Assembly (NCBI RefSeq): GCF_900184795.1
Contig: NZ_FXXN01000028.1
Location: forward strand, 342,632 to 406,631
Direction: 5' to 3'
DNA length: 64,000 nt
From: Magnetospirillum sp. 15-1
GTDB taxonomy: Bacteria; Pseudomonadota; Alphaproteobacteria; Rhodospirillales; Magnetospirillaceae
Below, in pieces: positions 34,940 to 49,200 of this stretch (position 1 is its first letter; each line of letters begins with the position of its first letter). A program made the position numbers and the translations under genes. The notes beneath the pieces were generated by a model. The model was given only the letters and a program-made list of their open reading frames with translations. It made no database searches and was not told the DNA's origin.

Positions 34940-37363
34940 ATGTTCAATCTCAACGTTTCCGGGCGAATTTATGCCGGGTTCGGCCTGATCGTCCTGCTGC
35001 TGCTGGTGCTGGCCGGGCAGTCCATCACCACACTGGGCTCCTCGAAAGCTCAGATCGACAAATACGCCGGCGTTTCCGACAACGCCCAGAGGGTGCTGAG
35101 CCTCAAGGGCGATTTCGCCAATATCCGGCGCAACGTCATCATCTTCGCCGATAACGCCGACCCCAAGGCCCTGGAGCAGATTCGCAAGATCCAGCCCTCC
35201 ATCGCCAAGACCCTGCCCGAAGCCGCTACCGCCACCGTCGATCCGACCCGCAAGGCCAACCTGACCAGAATGCAGGAGCTGTTCAGCGCCTACATGGCCG
35301 GCTTCGACAAGGTGGCCGACCTGCGCAAGGCCAAGATGGAACTGGTCGAGAAGCGCATGAACGTGGTCGGTGTCGCCGCCCGCAAGGACCTGAGCCAGAT
35401 CATGAAGACGGCCATGGAGGACGGCGACCACGAGGCCGCCGCCCTGACCGGCGTGGCGCAGGAATCGCTGCTGCTGGGCCGGATCAACGCCATCAAGTTC
35501 CTGGCCGATCCCAGCGACGATCTGACCCGAGAGGCCGGAAAGCAGATCGAGGAATTCGTCAAGGAAGCCGAAGCCCTGACCAAGCGGCTGCGTAACCCCG
35601 AGCGCAAGCGTCTGGCCGGCGAGGCCGAGGCCAACGCCAAGGCCTATCGCGACGCCTTCATCCAGGTGGCCGCCGCCACCACCACTCTCGACACCCTGGT
35701 GTTCAAGGACATGGCCGCCCTGGCCGCCCAGTTCGCCGATCTGGCCGACCAGACCGTGCATTCCCAGGACCAGGCCATGGACCTCCAGAAGGCAGATACC
35801 GAGGCCGGCATGGCGCGCAGCAGCACCGCCACCTGGACCGGCGCCATCATCGCGCTGGGTCTGGCCGTGCTGTTGTCCTGGCTGATCGCCCGGTCCATCG
35901 TCACGCCGCTGTCGGCCATGACCGGGGCCATGACCGAACTGTCCAAGGGCAACAAGACCATCGACATCCCGGCGCGCGAGCGTACCGACGAGATCGGCGC
36001 CATGGCCCAGGCCATGGAGATCTTCAAGGAAAACACCCTGAAGATGGACAAGCTGCAGGCCGAGCAGGAAGCCCAGAAGCTCAAGGCCGAAGCCGACCGC
36101 AAGGCGGCGCTGCATCACATGGCCGACACCTTCGAGGAAAGCGTCGGCAAGGTGGTGCAGACCGTCACCTCGGCGGCCACCGAACTGCAGGCCGCCTCCA
36201 GCCAGATGGCCGGTACCGCCCACGAGACCAGCGCCCAGGCCACCACCGTCGCCTCGGCGGCGCAGCAGGCCTCGGCCAATGTGGAGACCGTGGCCGCCGC
36301 CACCGAGGAACTGGCCGCCTCCATCTCGGAAATCGCCAAGCAGGTGGAGCGTTCGCAGGCCGTCGCCAGTCGTGCCGAGGAAGAGGCCGAGAACACCACC
36401 AATCAGGTCCGCGCCCTGTCGGACAATGTGGGCCGCATCGGCGAGGTGGTGGTGCTGATCAACGACATCGCCGCCCAGACCAACCTGCTGGCCTTGAACG
36501 CCACCATCGAGGCGGCCAGGGCCGGCGACGCCGGCAAGGGCTTCGCCGTGGTCGCCAACGAGGTCAAGAATCTCGCCAACCAGACCGCCAAGGCCACCGA
36601 CGAGATCGCCAGCCAGATCAAGGCGGTGCAGGAAGGCACCGGCAACGCGGTCAAGGCCATCGACACCATTTCCAAGGTCATCTCGGAAATGGGCGAGATC
36701 AGCGCCTCGGTCGCCTCCGCCGTGCAGGAACAGACCGCCGCCACCGGCGAAATCGCCCGCAACGTGGAACAGGCCGCTGCCGGGACCTCGGAAGTGTCCA
36801 GCAACATCGATTCGGTGGAACAGGCGGCGCGCGAAACCGGCCATGCCGCCGAGCAGATCAGCGAATCGGCCACCGACCTGTCCAAGCAGGCGGAAGTCCT
36901 GCGCGGCGAGGTGAGCCGCTTCCTGCATCAGGTCCGCGCCGACAAGGCGGACATGAAGATCCTGGAATGGGACAACGCGCTCAATACCGGCGTGGCGAGC
37001 ATCGACCGCCATCACCAGGACATGTATGCCGAGATCAACCGCTTCTACGGCGAGATGATGAGCGGCAACGGCGATGCCGCCATCCAGGGCATCCTGGTCC
37101 AGGTGGCCAAGTCCTTCGAGCCGCACTTCAAGGAGGAAGAGGAGGTGATGACCCGCCACGGCTACCCGGCCATCGACGATCATCGCCGCCGTCACGCCGA
37201 ATTCTTCGCCAAGTTCGAGGGGTTGAGGCACGAGGTGGAGGCCGGCAAGGACGGCGCCACCGGGCGGATGTTCCAGTATGTCGCCGGCTGGCTGAAGGAC
37301 CATATCCGCCACGAGGACGGCAAGATCGCCGCCTTCCTGCGCGACAGGAAGATCGTCGCCTAG
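34940..37363 (+). CDS. Methyl-accepting chemotaxis protein with C-terminal hemerythrin domain
   Basis: This 807-residue chemoreceptor has a first membrane helix (11-30), a long helical periplasmic domain (about 31-295), a second helix (about 296-315), HAMP (about 315-370), and a coiled-coil signalling domain (about 400-670). The highly conserved hairpin [31 protein letters not shown] is near residues 513-545. A hemerythrin domain ends it (about 673-805), with ligands in [24 protein letters not shown] and HIRHED. Magnetotactic and other aerotactic bacteria use such fusions for oxygen sensing. The upstream 220 bases are AT-rich and likely hold its promoter. Confidence 0.94.
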   Translation: MFNLNVSGRIYAGFGLIVLLLLVLAGQSITTLGSSKAQIDKYAGVSDNAQRVLSLKGDFANIRRNVIIFADNADPKALEQIRKIQPSIAKTLPEAATATVDPTRKANLTRMQELFSAYMAGFDKVADLRKAKMELVEKRMNVVGVAARKDLSQIMKTAMEDGDHEAAALTGVAQESLLLGRINAIKFLADPSDDLTREAGKQIEEFVKEAEALTKRLRNPERKRLAGEAEANAKAYRDAFIQVAAATTTLDTLVFKDMAALAAQFADLADQTVHSQDQAMDLQKADTEAGMARSSTATWTGAIIALGLAVLLSWLIARSIVTPLSAMTGAMTELSKGNKTIDIPARERTDEIGAMAQAMEIFKENTLKMDKLQAEQEAQKLKAEADRKAALHHMADTFEESVGKVVQTVTSAATELQAASSQMAGTAHETSAQATTVASAAQQASANVETVAAATEELAASISEIAKQVERSQAVASRAEEEAENTTNQVRALSDNVGRIGEVVVLINDIAAQTNLLALNATIEAARAGDAGKGFAVVANEVKNLANQTAKATDEIASQIKAVQEGTGNAVKAIDTISKVISEMGEISASVASAVQEQTAATGEIARNVEQAAAGTSEVSSNIDSVEQAARETGHAAEQISESATDLSKQAEVLRGEVSRFLHQVRADKADMKILEWDNALNTGVASIDRHHQDMYAEINRFYGEMMSGNGDAAIQGILVQVAKSFEPHFKEEEEVMTRHGYPAIDDHRRRHAEFFAKFEGLRHEVEAGKDGATGRMFQYVAGWLKDHIRHEDGKIAAFLRDRKIVA

Positions 37364-37406
37364 AATTTGGCCGAGTTTGGTCGAATCGAATGTTCTTTTT
37401 TCGTTA

Positions 37407-37427
37407 CCCTCGGGCTTGACCCGAGGG
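37407..37427 (+). terminator. Hairpin after the hemerythrin chemoreceptor
   Basis: An 8-bp perfect stem, ccctcggg / cccgaggg, with a 5-base loop, follows the MCP stop by about 45 bases. It resembles a common alphaproteobacterial extragenic palindrome (cgggcttgacccg), so it may be a repeat rather than a dedicated terminator. Confidence 0.5.
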
Positions 37428-37584
37428 GCCATGGACGGCCGGGCCAAGCCCACGGCTGTCCGGCTTAATTTTCGGCGAAGGGACTCGAAGGGCTGAGCCA
37501 ACGCGGTTCTCAGCCGTTCATGGACACGGATGTACGCCTTCTTCCGGTCGTTACACCGGGCGGGGATACGGAAGAGACGGATAA

Positions 37585-37797
37585 ACCACCAAGACACCAA
37601 GGACACCAAGAGGGCGGAGCGCATGACAAGACGGTGTCTGTGTCGTCTTGGCCGGACTTGTTCCGGCCATCCACGCGGTTCCGCTTGAAGGCCGGGCCAG
37701 ACCATGAGACATGGCAACCGGGCGTGGCCGCCCGGAACAAGTCCGGGCATGACGGGATAAGGGAAAATCCTCTTGGTGCCCTTGGTGTCTTGGTGGT
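37585..37797. repeat. Composite extragenic repeat with 28-bp terminal inverted arms
   Basis: Left arm 37585-37612 and right arm 37770-37797 are inverted copies with one mismatch (blocks such as accaccaagacaccaagg). Inside lie two more palindromes with related sequence: ggccggacttgttccggcc (37650-37668) and gcccggaacaagtccgggc (37730-37748). No coding frame fits. The 37364-37909 gap has no gene I can support. Confidence 0.75.
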
Positions 37798-37909
37798 GAA
37801 ACAGCCTATCCCCCGGTTTGGTCCGAGGGAGGCGGCGGCTGGCGGCAAGGGGCTCGTCGTCCGGACCTTCGCGTGACATCATGCGAGACCTTGACGCCGG
37901 GGGGAGCCC

Positions 37910-38797
37910 TTGAACCTCAAGCAGCTGGAATACTTCGTCCGCGTCGCCGAACTGGGCAGCTTCAGCAAGGCGGCCATGGTGCTCGACATCGCCCAGCCTG
38001 CCCTGTCGCGGCAGGTCCGCCTGCTGGAGACCGACCTGCGGATCACGCTGCTCAGCCGCACCGGGCGGGGCGTGGCGCTGACCGAGGCGGGTTCGCGCCT
38101 GTTCGAGCATGCGGTGGGCATCCTGCAATCGGTGGAACGCGCCGCCGAGGATTTGGAATCGGCGCGCGGCGAGCCGGCGGGGCGGATCGTCATCGGCCTG
38201 CCGCCCAGCATCGGCCGCCGTCTGATCCTGCCTTTGGTCGAACGCTTTCGCGCCACCCTGCCCAAGGCGCGGCTCGCCGTCGTCGAGGGGCTGTCCACCC
38301 ACGTCACCGAATGGATCGCTACCGGACGGGTGGATCTGGGGCTGGTCCACAATCCCGAGCCCAATCCGGCCATCGAGGTTTCACGCCTGCTGGACGAGCC
38401 GCTGGGGCTGGTCGGCCCGGCCGGCGACTTTCCCCCCACCCTGCGCTGGGCCGAGCTTGGCACCTGTCCCCTGATTCTGCCCGAGCGCACCCATGCCATG
38501 CGCAAGCTGCTGGAGACCCAGGCAGCCTTCGCCGAGGTGCGGCTCAAGGTGGTGATGGAGGTATCCTCCATTCCCTCCATCCTCGATCTGGTCGCCGCCG
38601 GCTACGGCCATGCGGTGCTGACCGAGACGGCGCTGGCCTCCTGGCGCCGCGCCGGGGCGTTCAGCCTGCGCCGGCTGGTCGACCCCGCCGTCACCAGCAC
38701 CCTGTTCATGGCGGTGTCCGCCCACAAGCCCATCACGCCGCTGGGACGCCGCGCCATGGCCCTGTTACAGGATCTTGTGAAAACGGAAATGGGCTGA
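37910..38797 (+). CDS. LysR-family regulator of the protocatechuate cluster
   Basis: This 295-residue regulator starts at TTG 37910 with a GGGGAG site. The helix-turn-helix (MNLKQLEYFVRVAELGSFSKAAMVLDIAQPALSRQVRLLE) is followed by the usual effector domain (GRIVIGLPPSIGRRLILPLVERF). It sits directly upstream of the lig/gal enzyme genes, all on the same strand, with a strong dyad (38806-38830) between it and the first enzyme. By position it is the LigR/PmdR-type activator; the inducer (protocatechuate, or oxalomesaconate intermediates) is inference. The upstream repeat leaves it a clear promoter of its own. Confidence 0.88.
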   Translation: MNLKQLEYFVRVAELGSFSKAAMVLDIAQPALSRQVRLLETDLRITLLSRTGRGVALTEAGSRLFEHAVGILQSVERAAEDLESARGEPAGRIVIGLPPSIGRRLILPLVERFRATLPKARLAVVEGLSTHVTEWIATGRVDLGLVHNPEPNPAIEVSRLLDEPLGLVGPAGDFPPTLRWAELGTCPLILPERTHAMRKLLETQAAFAEVRLKVVMEVSSIPSILDLVAAGYGHAVLTETALASWRRAGAFSLRRLVDPAVTSTLFMAVSAHKPITPLGRRAMALLQDLVKTEMG

Positions 38798-38805
38798 AGC
38801 TGTCC

Positions 38806-38830
38806 CAGTTATAGCAGATTGCTATAGCTG
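38806..38830. promoter_or_regulatory. LysR operator dyad before the lig cluster
   Basis: The centre, tatagca-gat-tgctata (38810-38826), is a perfect inverted repeat with 3-base spacer. Outer bases cag/ctg extend it with one mismatch. It lies just after the lysR stop and about 75 bases before the first enzyme gene. Confidence 0.72.
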
Positions 38831-38905
38831 AAAGTGGCCCCTGGGGGCTTGGTGGGGCGGCCCGATTTTGTCACCATGGCAAGGTCGAACGCTGGGAGGC
38901 CCGAC

Positions 38906-39997
38906 ATGCAGACCCCGATCCCTTGCCTGTTCATGCGCGGCGGCACGTCACGCGGGCCGTTCTTCCTGGAAAGCGACCTGCCGGCCGACGTGGCGCTGCG
39001 GGACAAGGTGCTGCTGGCCGTCATGGGCTCGCCCCATGCGCGGCAGATCGACGGGCTGGGCGGCGGCCATCCGCTGACCAGCAAGGTCGGCATGGTGCGC
39101 CCCGGCACCCTGCCGGGCGTCGATCTCGACTTCCTGTTCGCCCAGTTGCAGCCCGACCGGGACACGGTCGACACCACGCCCAATTGCGGCAACATGCTGG
39201 CCGCCGTGGTGCCCTTCGCCCTGGAACGCGGCATCGTGCAGCCCCAGGGCGACACCACCACCTTGCGCGTCCTGACGCTGAACACCGGCATGCAGTGCGA
39301 CATCACCGTCCAGACGCCGGGCGGGCGGGTGGAGTATGCGGGCGACGCCCGCATCGACGGGGTGCCCGGCACCTCCGCCCCCATCGCCATCAATTTCCTC
39401 GATACCGCCGGTTCGGTGTGTTCCGGCCTGCTGCCCACCGGCCGGGTCCGGGACGTCATCGACGGGCTGGAGGTCACCTGCATCGACAACGGCATGCCCA
39501 TGGTGCTGTTCCGCGCCTCCGACATGGGCCGCACCGGCTCCGAAAGCGTCGATGCCATGAATGCCGACGACGACCTCAAGGTCCGTATCGAGGCCCTGCG
39601 GCTCAAGGCCGGGCATCTGATGGGCCTGGGCGACGTCAAGGCGAAGAATTACCCCAAGATGTGCCTGATCGCTCCGCCCGCCGCCGGTGGGGCGGTGGGA
39701 ACCCGCTGCTTCATTCCCCATGTCTGTCATGACGCCATCGGCGTGCTGGCCGCCGTGACCGTGGCCACCGCCTGCGTGCTGAAGGGCTCGGTGGCCGAAG
39801 GTCTGGCGGTGGTGTCGGGCGGCGGCGTCAAGACCATCGCCGTCGAGCACCCCACCGGCGAGTTCAGCGTCGAACTGGAGCTGGATGCCGCCGATCCCGA
39901 GAAAGTCATTCGCGCCGCCCTGCTGCGCACCGCCCGCCTGCTGATGAAGGGTGAGGCGATGGTTCCGGCCTCCGTCTGGGAAGGAAAGTCCGCATGA
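38906..39997 (+). CDS. galD: 4-oxalomesaconate tautomerase (PrpF/GalD family)
   Basis: This 363-residue isomerase (PrpF-like, two-domain diaminopimelate-epimerase fold) matches GalD/LigU. In this pathway it interconverts oxalomesaconate tautomers so LigJ can act. Family features are [15 protein letters not shown] at the start, [13 protein letters not shown], and [20 protein letters not shown] with Cys of the catalytic loop. The start ATG 38906 has GGGAGG at 38894-38899; an earlier frame start adds 24 odd residues. It is the first enzyme of the cluster, and ligJ overlaps by four bases. Confidence 0.88.
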   Translation: MQTPIPCLFMRGGTSRGPFFLESDLPADVALRDKVLLAVMGSPHARQIDGLGGGHPLTSKVGMVRPGTLPGVDLDFLFAQLQPDRDTVDTTPNCGNMLAAVVPFALERGIVQPQGDTTTLRVLTLNTGMQCDITVQTPGGRVEYAGDARIDGVPGTSAPIAINFLDTAGSVCSGLLPTGRVRDVIDGLEVTCIDNGMPMVLFRASDMGRTGSESVDAMNADDDLKVRIEALRLKAGHLMGLGDVKAKNYPKMCLIAPPAAGGAVGTRCFIPHVCHDAIGVLAAVTVATACVLKGSVAEGLAVVSGGGVKTIAVEHPTGEFSVELELDAADPEKVIRAALLRTARLLMKGEAMVPASVWEGKSA

Positions 39998-41022
39998 TCA
40001 TCGATATCCACGGTCACTACACCACGGCGCCCAAGGCGCTGGAAGAGTGGCGCAACCGCCAGATCGCCGGATTGAAGGACCCCGCGCAGGCGCCCAAGGC
40101 CGCGGAGCTGAGGATCAGCGACGACGAACTGCGCGAGTCCATCGTCGCCAATCAGCTCGCCAAGATGAAGGAGCGCGGCTCCGACCTGACCATCTTCAGC
40201 CCGCGCGCCAGCTTCATGGCCCACCATATCGGCGATTTCCAGACGTCGTCGACCTGGGCGGCCATCTGCAACGAGCTGTGCGCCCGCGTCGCCGGCCTGT
40301 TCCCCGACAATTTCATCGGTGCGGCCATGCTGCCGCAATCGCCGGGTGTCGATCCCAAGACCTGTCTCCCCGAGATCGAGAAGTGCGTGAAGGAGTATGG
40401 CTTCGTCGCCATCAACCTCAATCCCGACCCTTCCGGCGGGCACTGGACCTCGCCGCCGCTTTCCGACCGCTCGTGGTATCCCATCTACGAGGCCATGGTG
40501 GAATACGAGCTGCCGGCCATGGTCCACGTGTCCACCTCGTGCAATGCCTGCTTCCACACCACCGGCGCCCATTATCTCAACGCCGACACCACCGCCTTCA
40601 TGCAGTGCCTGACCTCGGACCTGTTCAAGGACTTCCCATCCCTGAAATTCATCATCCCCCATGGCGGCGGCGCGGTGCCCTATCACTGGGGCCGCTTCCG
40701 GGGGCTGGCCCAGGAGCTGAAGAAGCCGCTGCTGCGCGATCACCTGCTCAACAACATCTTCTTCGACACCTGCGTCTACCACCAGCCGGGCATCGACCTG
40801 CTGACCAAGGTGATCCCGGTGGACAACATCCTGTTCGCCTCCGAGATGATCGGCGCGGTGCGCGGCATCGACCCGGAGACCGGGCATTACTACGACGACA
40901 CCAAGCGCTACATCGAGGCGACGCTGAACCTTTCGCCCGAAGACCGCTTCAAGGTCTACGAGGGCAACGCGCGCCGCGTCTATCCCCGCCTGGATCGGGC
41001 GCTCAAGGCCAAGGGACTCTGA
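39994..41022 (+). CDS. ligJ: 4-oxalomesaconate hydratase LigJ (amidohydrolase family)
   Basis: This 342-residue enzyme hydrates 4-oxalomesaconate to 4-carboxy-4-hydroxy-2-oxoadipate. It has the amidohydrolase metal motif IDIHGHYTT at residues 3-11 and a second His region [16 protein letters not shown]. The C-terminal [20 protein letters not shown] is close to known LigJ. Its start overlaps the tautomerase stop by ATGA, so translation is coupled. ligK follows after 2 bases. Length equals the family (about 341). Confidence 0.92.
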   Translation: MIIDIHGHYTTAPKALEEWRNRQIAGLKDPAQAPKAAELRISDDELRESIVANQLAKMKERGSDLTIFSPRASFMAHHIGDFQTSSTWAAICNELCARVAGLFPDNFIGAAMLPQSPGVDPKTCLPEIEKCVKEYGFVAINLNPDPSGGHWTSPPLSDRSWYPIYEAMVEYELPAMVHVSTSCNACFHTTGAHYLNADTTAFMQCLTSDLFKDFPSLKFIIPHGGGAVPYHWGRFRGLAQELKKPLLRDHLLNNIFFDTCVYHQPGIDLLTKVIPVDNILFASEMIGAVRGIDPETGHYYDDTKRYIEATLNLSPEDRFKVYEGNARRVYPRLDRALKAKGL

Positions 41023-41024
41023 TC

Positions 41025-41708
41025 ATGAATGACCTCGGAATCGTCAAACGCAACATCGTCCGCGCCGACCGGGCCGCCGTCGAGAGACTCGTCAAATTCG
41101 GCGTCGCCACCATCCACGAGGCCATGGGCCGGGTCGGCCTGATGAAGCCCTATATGCGCCCCATCTATCCCGGCGCCCATCTGTGCGGCACGGCGGTGAC
41201 CGTGCTGCTGCATCCCGGCGACAACTGGATGATGCATGTGGCGGCCGAGCAGATTCAGCCGGGCGACGTGGTGATCGCCGCCATCTCCGCCGATTGCACC
41301 GACGGCTTTTTCGGCGACCTGCTGGCCACCTCGTTCCGGGCCAGGGGCGCGGTGGGGCTGGTAATCGATGCCGGGGTGCGTGACGTAAAGGACCTTACCG
41401 CCATGGGTTTCCCGGTGTTCTCCAAGGCCATCAGCGCCAAGGGCACCATCAAGGCGACCCTGGGCAGCGTCAACGTGCCCGTCGTCTGTGCCGGTGCCGC
41501 CGTCAATCCCGGCGACGTGGTGGTGGCCGATGACGACGGCGTGGTGGTGGTTCCGGCGGCCGTGGCGCAAGCCGCCGCCGATGCCGCCCAGGCGCGCGAG
41601 GACAACGAGGCGGCCAAGCGCCGGCGTCTGGCCGCCGGCGAACTGGGCCTCGATATGTACAAGATGCGCGAAGCCCTGGCGCAAGCGGGGTTGAAGTATG
41701 TGGACTGA
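41025..41708 (+). CDS. ligK: 4-carboxy-4-hydroxy-2-oxoadipate aldolase LigK
   Basis: This 227-residue metal-dependent aldolase (RraA-like fold) splits the C6 acid to pyruvate and oxaloacetate. Landmarks are [13 protein letters not shown] near the start, [22 protein letters not shown], and [14 protein letters not shown] with the Arg-Asp pair. A downstream reductase gene overlaps by 11 bases. ATG 41025 follows the ligJ stop by 2 bases. Length matches LigK exactly. Confidence 0.94.
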   Translation: MNDLGIVKRNIVRADRAAVERLVKFGVATIHEAMGRVGLMKPYMRPIYPGAHLCGTAVTVLLHPGDNWMMHVAAEQIQPGDVVIAAISADCTDGFFGDLLATSFRARGAVGLVIDAGVRDVKDLTAMGFPVFSKAISAKGTIKATLGSVNVPVVCAGAAVNPGDVVVADDDGVVVVPAAVAQAAADAAQAREDNEAAKRRRLAAGELGLDMYKMREALAQAGLKYVD

Positions 41709-42618
41709 CCCCACCATCGGCCTGATCGGCTATGGCGAGGTGGGCCGCATCCTCGCCGAGGATCTGCGGGCGCAAGGGGTGCGGGTGGCCGCCCATGACA
41801 TCAAGCTGGGCGGACCGAACGAGGGTGAACTGGTGGACCATGCCGCCCGCTTCGGGGTCGAACTGGTCTCGGGCCATGCCGCTTTGGCGGCCCTGTCCGA
41901 TCTGGTGATTTCGGCGGTGACCGCCTCCCAGGCGGTCACGGTGGCCGAGGCTTGCGCGCCGGGGCTGCGGGCGGGGACGTATGTCCTGGATTTCAACTCG
42001 GCGTCGCCCAAGGCCAAGACCGAGGCCGCCGCCCTGGTGAACGCCGCCGGTGGGCGCTTCGTCGAAGGGGCGGTGATGACCTCGGTACCGCCCTACCGCA
42101 TCAAGGTGCCGCTGCTGCTCGGCGGTCCCGACGCCGCCGGGCTGGAGCCGCTGCTGAACGGTCTGGGCTTTGCCGCCAAGGTGGCGTCGGACAAGCTGGG
42201 CGTGGCCTCGGCCACCAAGATGTGCCGCTCGGTGATGATCAAGGGCCTGGAGGCCATGGTGATCGAAAGCTTCGCCACGGCACGGGCCTATGGCGTCGAG
42301 GATGCGGTCATCGCCTCGCTGGCCGAGACCTTTCCCGGCATGGAGTGGGAAAAGCTGGGCGCCTATTTCTTCCAGCGGGTGATCCAGCATGGCCGCCGCC
42401 GTGCCGAGGAAGTGCGCGAGGTGGCCCGGACGGTGCGCGAAGCCGGCCTTGAACCCTTCTCGGCCGCCGGCACCGCCCTGCGTCAGGCCTGGGTGGCCGA
42501 TCTGGCCGATGCCGGTGTGTTCGGCGCCAAATCCGCCCCCGGTTTTGCCAAATCGGACGACTGGCGGGTCGAGGCCGACCGTATTCTCGCCATCTCCAAG
42601 CGGAAGGACGAGTCATGA
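41698..42618 (+). CDS. NAD(P)-dependent beta-hydroxyacid dehydrogenase-like protein
   Basis: This 306-residue protein has a Rossmann fold ([17 protein letters not shown]) and a C-terminal helical domain of DUF1932 type ([21 protein letters not shown]). This branch is often seen in protocatechuate 4,5-cleavage clusters. Its step is not clear; it may reduce a side product such as oxaloacetate or 2-oxoadipate derivative. It overlaps ligK by 11 bases and ligI by four, so it is translationally embedded in the operon. Confidence 0.82.
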   Translation: MWTDPTIGLIGYGEVGRILAEDLRAQGVRVAAHDIKLGGPNEGELVDHAARFGVELVSGHAALAALSDLVISAVTASQAVTVAEACAPGLRAGTYVLDFNSASPKAKTEAAALVNAAGGRFVEGAVMTSVPPYRIKVPLLLGGPDAAGLEPLLNGLGFAAKVASDKLGVASATKMCRSVMIKGLEAMVIESFATARAYGVEDAVIASLAETFPGMEWEKLGAYFFQRVIQHGRRRAEEVREVARTVREAGLEPFSAAGTALRQAWVADLADAGVFGAKSAPGFAKSDDWRVEADRILAISKRKDES

Positions 42619-43526
42619 CCTTCGAGAAGACTCCCGGCTGGCTCGACTGGTATGCCGGTCCCTCCAAGCCGGCCTTCACCCCGCCCCCCGGCGCCGTGGA
42701 CGCCCATTGCCACGTGTTCGGTCCCGGCGACCAATTCCCCTTCGCGCCCGAGCGCAAGTACACCCCCTGCGATGCCTCCAAGGACCAGTTGTTCGCCCTG
42801 CGCGACCATCTGGGCTTCGCCCGTAACGTCATCGTCCAGGCCACCTGCCACGGCGCCGACAACCGCGCCATGATCGATGCGTTGAAGCATTCCCAGGGCA
42901 GAGCGCGCGGTGTCGCCACGGTGAAACGTTCGGTCAGCGACGCCGAACTGGCCGGGATGAATGCCGCCGGCGTGCGCGGCGTGCGCTTCAACTTCGTGCG
43001 TCGGCTGGTGGATTTCACGCCTAAGGACGAACTGATGGAGATCGCTTCGCGCATCGCGCCGTTGGGCTGGCATGTGGTGATCTATTTCGAGGCGGTGGAC
43101 CTGCCCGAGCTGTGGGATTTCTTCACCGCCCTGCCAACCACCGTGGTGGTTGACCACATGGGCCGCCCCGACGTCACCAAGCCGGTGGACGGGCCGGAGT
43201 TCTCCCTGTTCCTGAAATTCATGCGCGAGCACGCCAATGTGTGGAGCAAGGTGAGCTGCCCCGAGCGCCTGTCGCTTTCCGGGCCGCCGGCCCTGGACGG
43301 CGAGCGTGCCGCCTACCGCGACGTGGTGCCCTTCGCCAGGGCGGTGGTCGAGGCGTTCCCCGACCGGGTGCTGTGGGGCACCGACTGGCCCCATCCCAAT
43401 CTGAAGGACCATATGCCCGACGACGGGCTGCTGGTGGATTTCATCCCCCACATCGCTCCCACGGCCGAGCTGCGGAAGAAGCTGCTGGTGGACAATCCCA
43501 TGCGTCTCTACTGGCCCGAGGAGTGA
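42615..43526 (+). CDS. ligI: 2-pyrone-4,6-dicarboxylate hydrolase LigI
   Basis: This 303-residue amidohydrolase opens 2-pyrone-4,6-dicarboxylate to oxalomesaconate. Metal-site hallmarks are VDAHCHVFGP (His30 and His32) and TDWPHPN with the conserved Asp. FAPERKYTPCDAS and ARGVATVKRSVSDAEL are typical LigI stretches. It starts within ATGA of the preceding gene. LigA1 starts 5 bases later. Length is normal. Confidence 0.93.
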   Translation: MTFEKTPGWLDWYAGPSKPAFTPPPGAVDAHCHVFGPGDQFPFAPERKYTPCDASKDQLFALRDHLGFARNVIVQATCHGADNRAMIDALKHSQGRARGVATVKRSVSDAELAGMNAAGVRGVRFNFVRRLVDFTPKDELMEIASRIAPLGWHVVIYFEAVDLPELWDFFTALPTTVVVDHMGRPDVTKPVDGPEFSLFLKFMREHANVWSKVSCPERLSLSGPPALDGERAAYRDVVPFARAVVEAFPDRVLWGTDWPHPNLKDHMPDDGLLVDFIPHIAPTAELRKKLLVDNPMRLYWPEE

Positions 43527-43531
43527 TCCCC

Positions 43532-45763
<2,232 letters not shown>

Positions 45764-45770
45764 GCCCCCC

Positions 45771-46763
45771 ATGGAAAAGCGCCGCGCCGGTCCCTTCAGC
45801 GTTACGGCCCTGGCCCTGGGCTGCATGAACCTCAGCCACGCCTACGGCACCCCGCCGGAGCGCCAGACGGCGGAGGCGCTGCTGCATCGCGCGCTGGACG
45901 CCGGAATCGATTTCTTCGATACCGCCGCCCTTTATGGCTTCGGGGCCAACGAAAGCCTGGTGGGGGCGGTGCTCAAGCCCCACCGCGCCCGTATCACCCT
46001 GGCCAGCAAGTGCGGCATGACCGGGGTGGACGGCAAGCGGGTGATCGACGGCCGCCCGGCGACCATCAAGCGCACCTGCGAGGATAGCCTGAAGCGCCTG
46101 GGTACCGGGGTCATCGACCTCTATTACCTGCATCGCTGGGACAAGTCCGTGCCCATCGAGGACAGTGTCGGCGCCCTGTCCGAACTGGTGGCCGAGGGCA
46201 AGATCAGGGCCGTCGGCCTGTCCGAGGTCTCGGCCGCCACCCTGCGGCGCGCCCATGCGGTGCACCCCATCGCGGCGGTGCAAAGCGAGTATTCCCTGTG
46301 GACCCGCAATCCCGAGATCGCCGTGCTGGACGCCTGCCGCGAGCTGGGGACGGCCTTCGTCGCCTTCAGTCCGCTGGCCCGCGGGTTCCTGTCCGGGCGG
46401 CTGACCGATCCGGCCACCCAGTTGGAGGCCAAGGACATCCGCCGCCAGATGCCGCGCTTCGACCCCGAGCCCTACGCCCGCAATCTGGCTCTGCTGGATG
46501 GCTTCAAGGGCGTGGCGGCCGAGACGGGCTGCACCCCCGCCCAACTGGCCCTGGCCTGGGTCCTGGCGCGGGGAGGCAACGTCATCGCCCTGTTCGGCAC
46601 CAAATCCCTCGAGCACCTGGACGAGAACCTGGGGGCCGACGGACTTCGCCTGTCCCCGGACGCCATCGCCCGGCTGGACGCGCTGATCAACCAGAACACC
46701 GTGTCGGGGGCCCGCTACAACGCGGCCACCCAGACAGAGATCGACACGGAAGAATTCACCTAA
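45771..46763 (+). CDS. Aldo/keto reductase
   Basis: This 330-residue NADPH-dependent enzyme has the TIM-barrel tetrad: Asp and Tyr in FFDTAALYGFGANE, Lys in LASKCGMTG, and His in LYYLHRWD. The C-terminal ALAWVLARGGNVIALFGTK is the cofactor segment. AKR genes occur inside some 4,5-cleavage clusters; one proposal is to handle an aldehyde such as vanillin, but the substrate is unknown. It is 7 bases after ligC and 11 before ligA2. Confidence 0.9.
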   Translation: MEKRRAGPFSVTALALGCMNLSHAYGTPPERQTAEALLHRALDAGIDFFDTAALYGFGANESLVGAVLKPHRARITLASKCGMTGVDGKRVIDGRPATIKRTCEDSLKRLGTGVIDLYYLHRWDKSVPIEDSVGALSELVAEGKIRAVGLSEVSAATLRRAHAVHPIAAVQSEYSLWTRNPEIAVLDACRELGTAFVAFSPLARGFLSGRLTDPATQLEAKDIRRQMPRFDPEPYARNLALLDGFKGVAAETGCTPAQLALAWVLARGGNVIALFGTKSLEHLDENLGADGLRLSPDAIARLDALINQNTVSGARYNAATQTEIDTEEFT

Positions 46764-46774
46764 GGAGGCACCAC

Positions 46775-47128
46775 GTGGCAAGCAAACCCAAGCGGGTCAT
46801 CCCCGGCACCACCATCTTCGACGGCGACATGGCGCGCAAAGGCTATGCGTTGAACAAGATGTGCTTTTCGTTCAATGCCGAGGAGAACCGCCAGGAATTC
46901 CTGAAGGACCCGGCCGCCTACTGCGACAAGTTCAGCCTGAACGAGGAGCAGAAGAAGGCCGTGCTGAGCCTGCAGGTGCTGGACATGCTGGCGGCGGGCG
47001 GCAACGCCTATTTCATCGCCAAGCTGGGCGGCATCTACAAGCTGGACATGCAGGACGTCGGCGCGCAGCAGACCGGCATGACCAAGGAAGAGTTCCAGGC
47101 GAAGCTGGTCGCCGCGGGGAGGGAGTAA
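46775..47128 (+). CDS. Protocatechuate 4,5-dioxygenase alpha subunit, copy 2
   Basis: This 117-residue paralogue of LigA starts at GTG 46775, with AAGGAGG at 46763-46769. It has RVIPGTTIFDGDMARKGYALNKMCFSF and MLAAGGNAYFIAKLGGIYKLDMQDVGAQQTGMTKEEFQ, closer to PmdA-type subunits than copy 1. It is 3 bases upstream of ligB2. Together they form a second heterodimeric dioxygenase whose substrate may be protocatechuate or a related ring (gallate, 3-O-methylgallate). Confidence 0.93.
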   Translation: MASKPKRVIPGTTIFDGDMARKGYALNKMCFSFNAEENRQEFLKDPAAYCDKFSLNEEQKKAVLSLQVLDMLAAGGNAYFIAKLGGIYKLDMQDVGAQQTGMTKEEFQAKLVAAGRE

Positions 47129-47131
47129 GCC

Positions 47132-49200
<2,069 letters not shown>

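Noticed and set aside
37520-37876. Possible small proteins in the inter-repeat region
   Set aside because: Frames on both strands are explained by palindromic repeat sequence and read as repetitive patterns with no domain or ribosome site.
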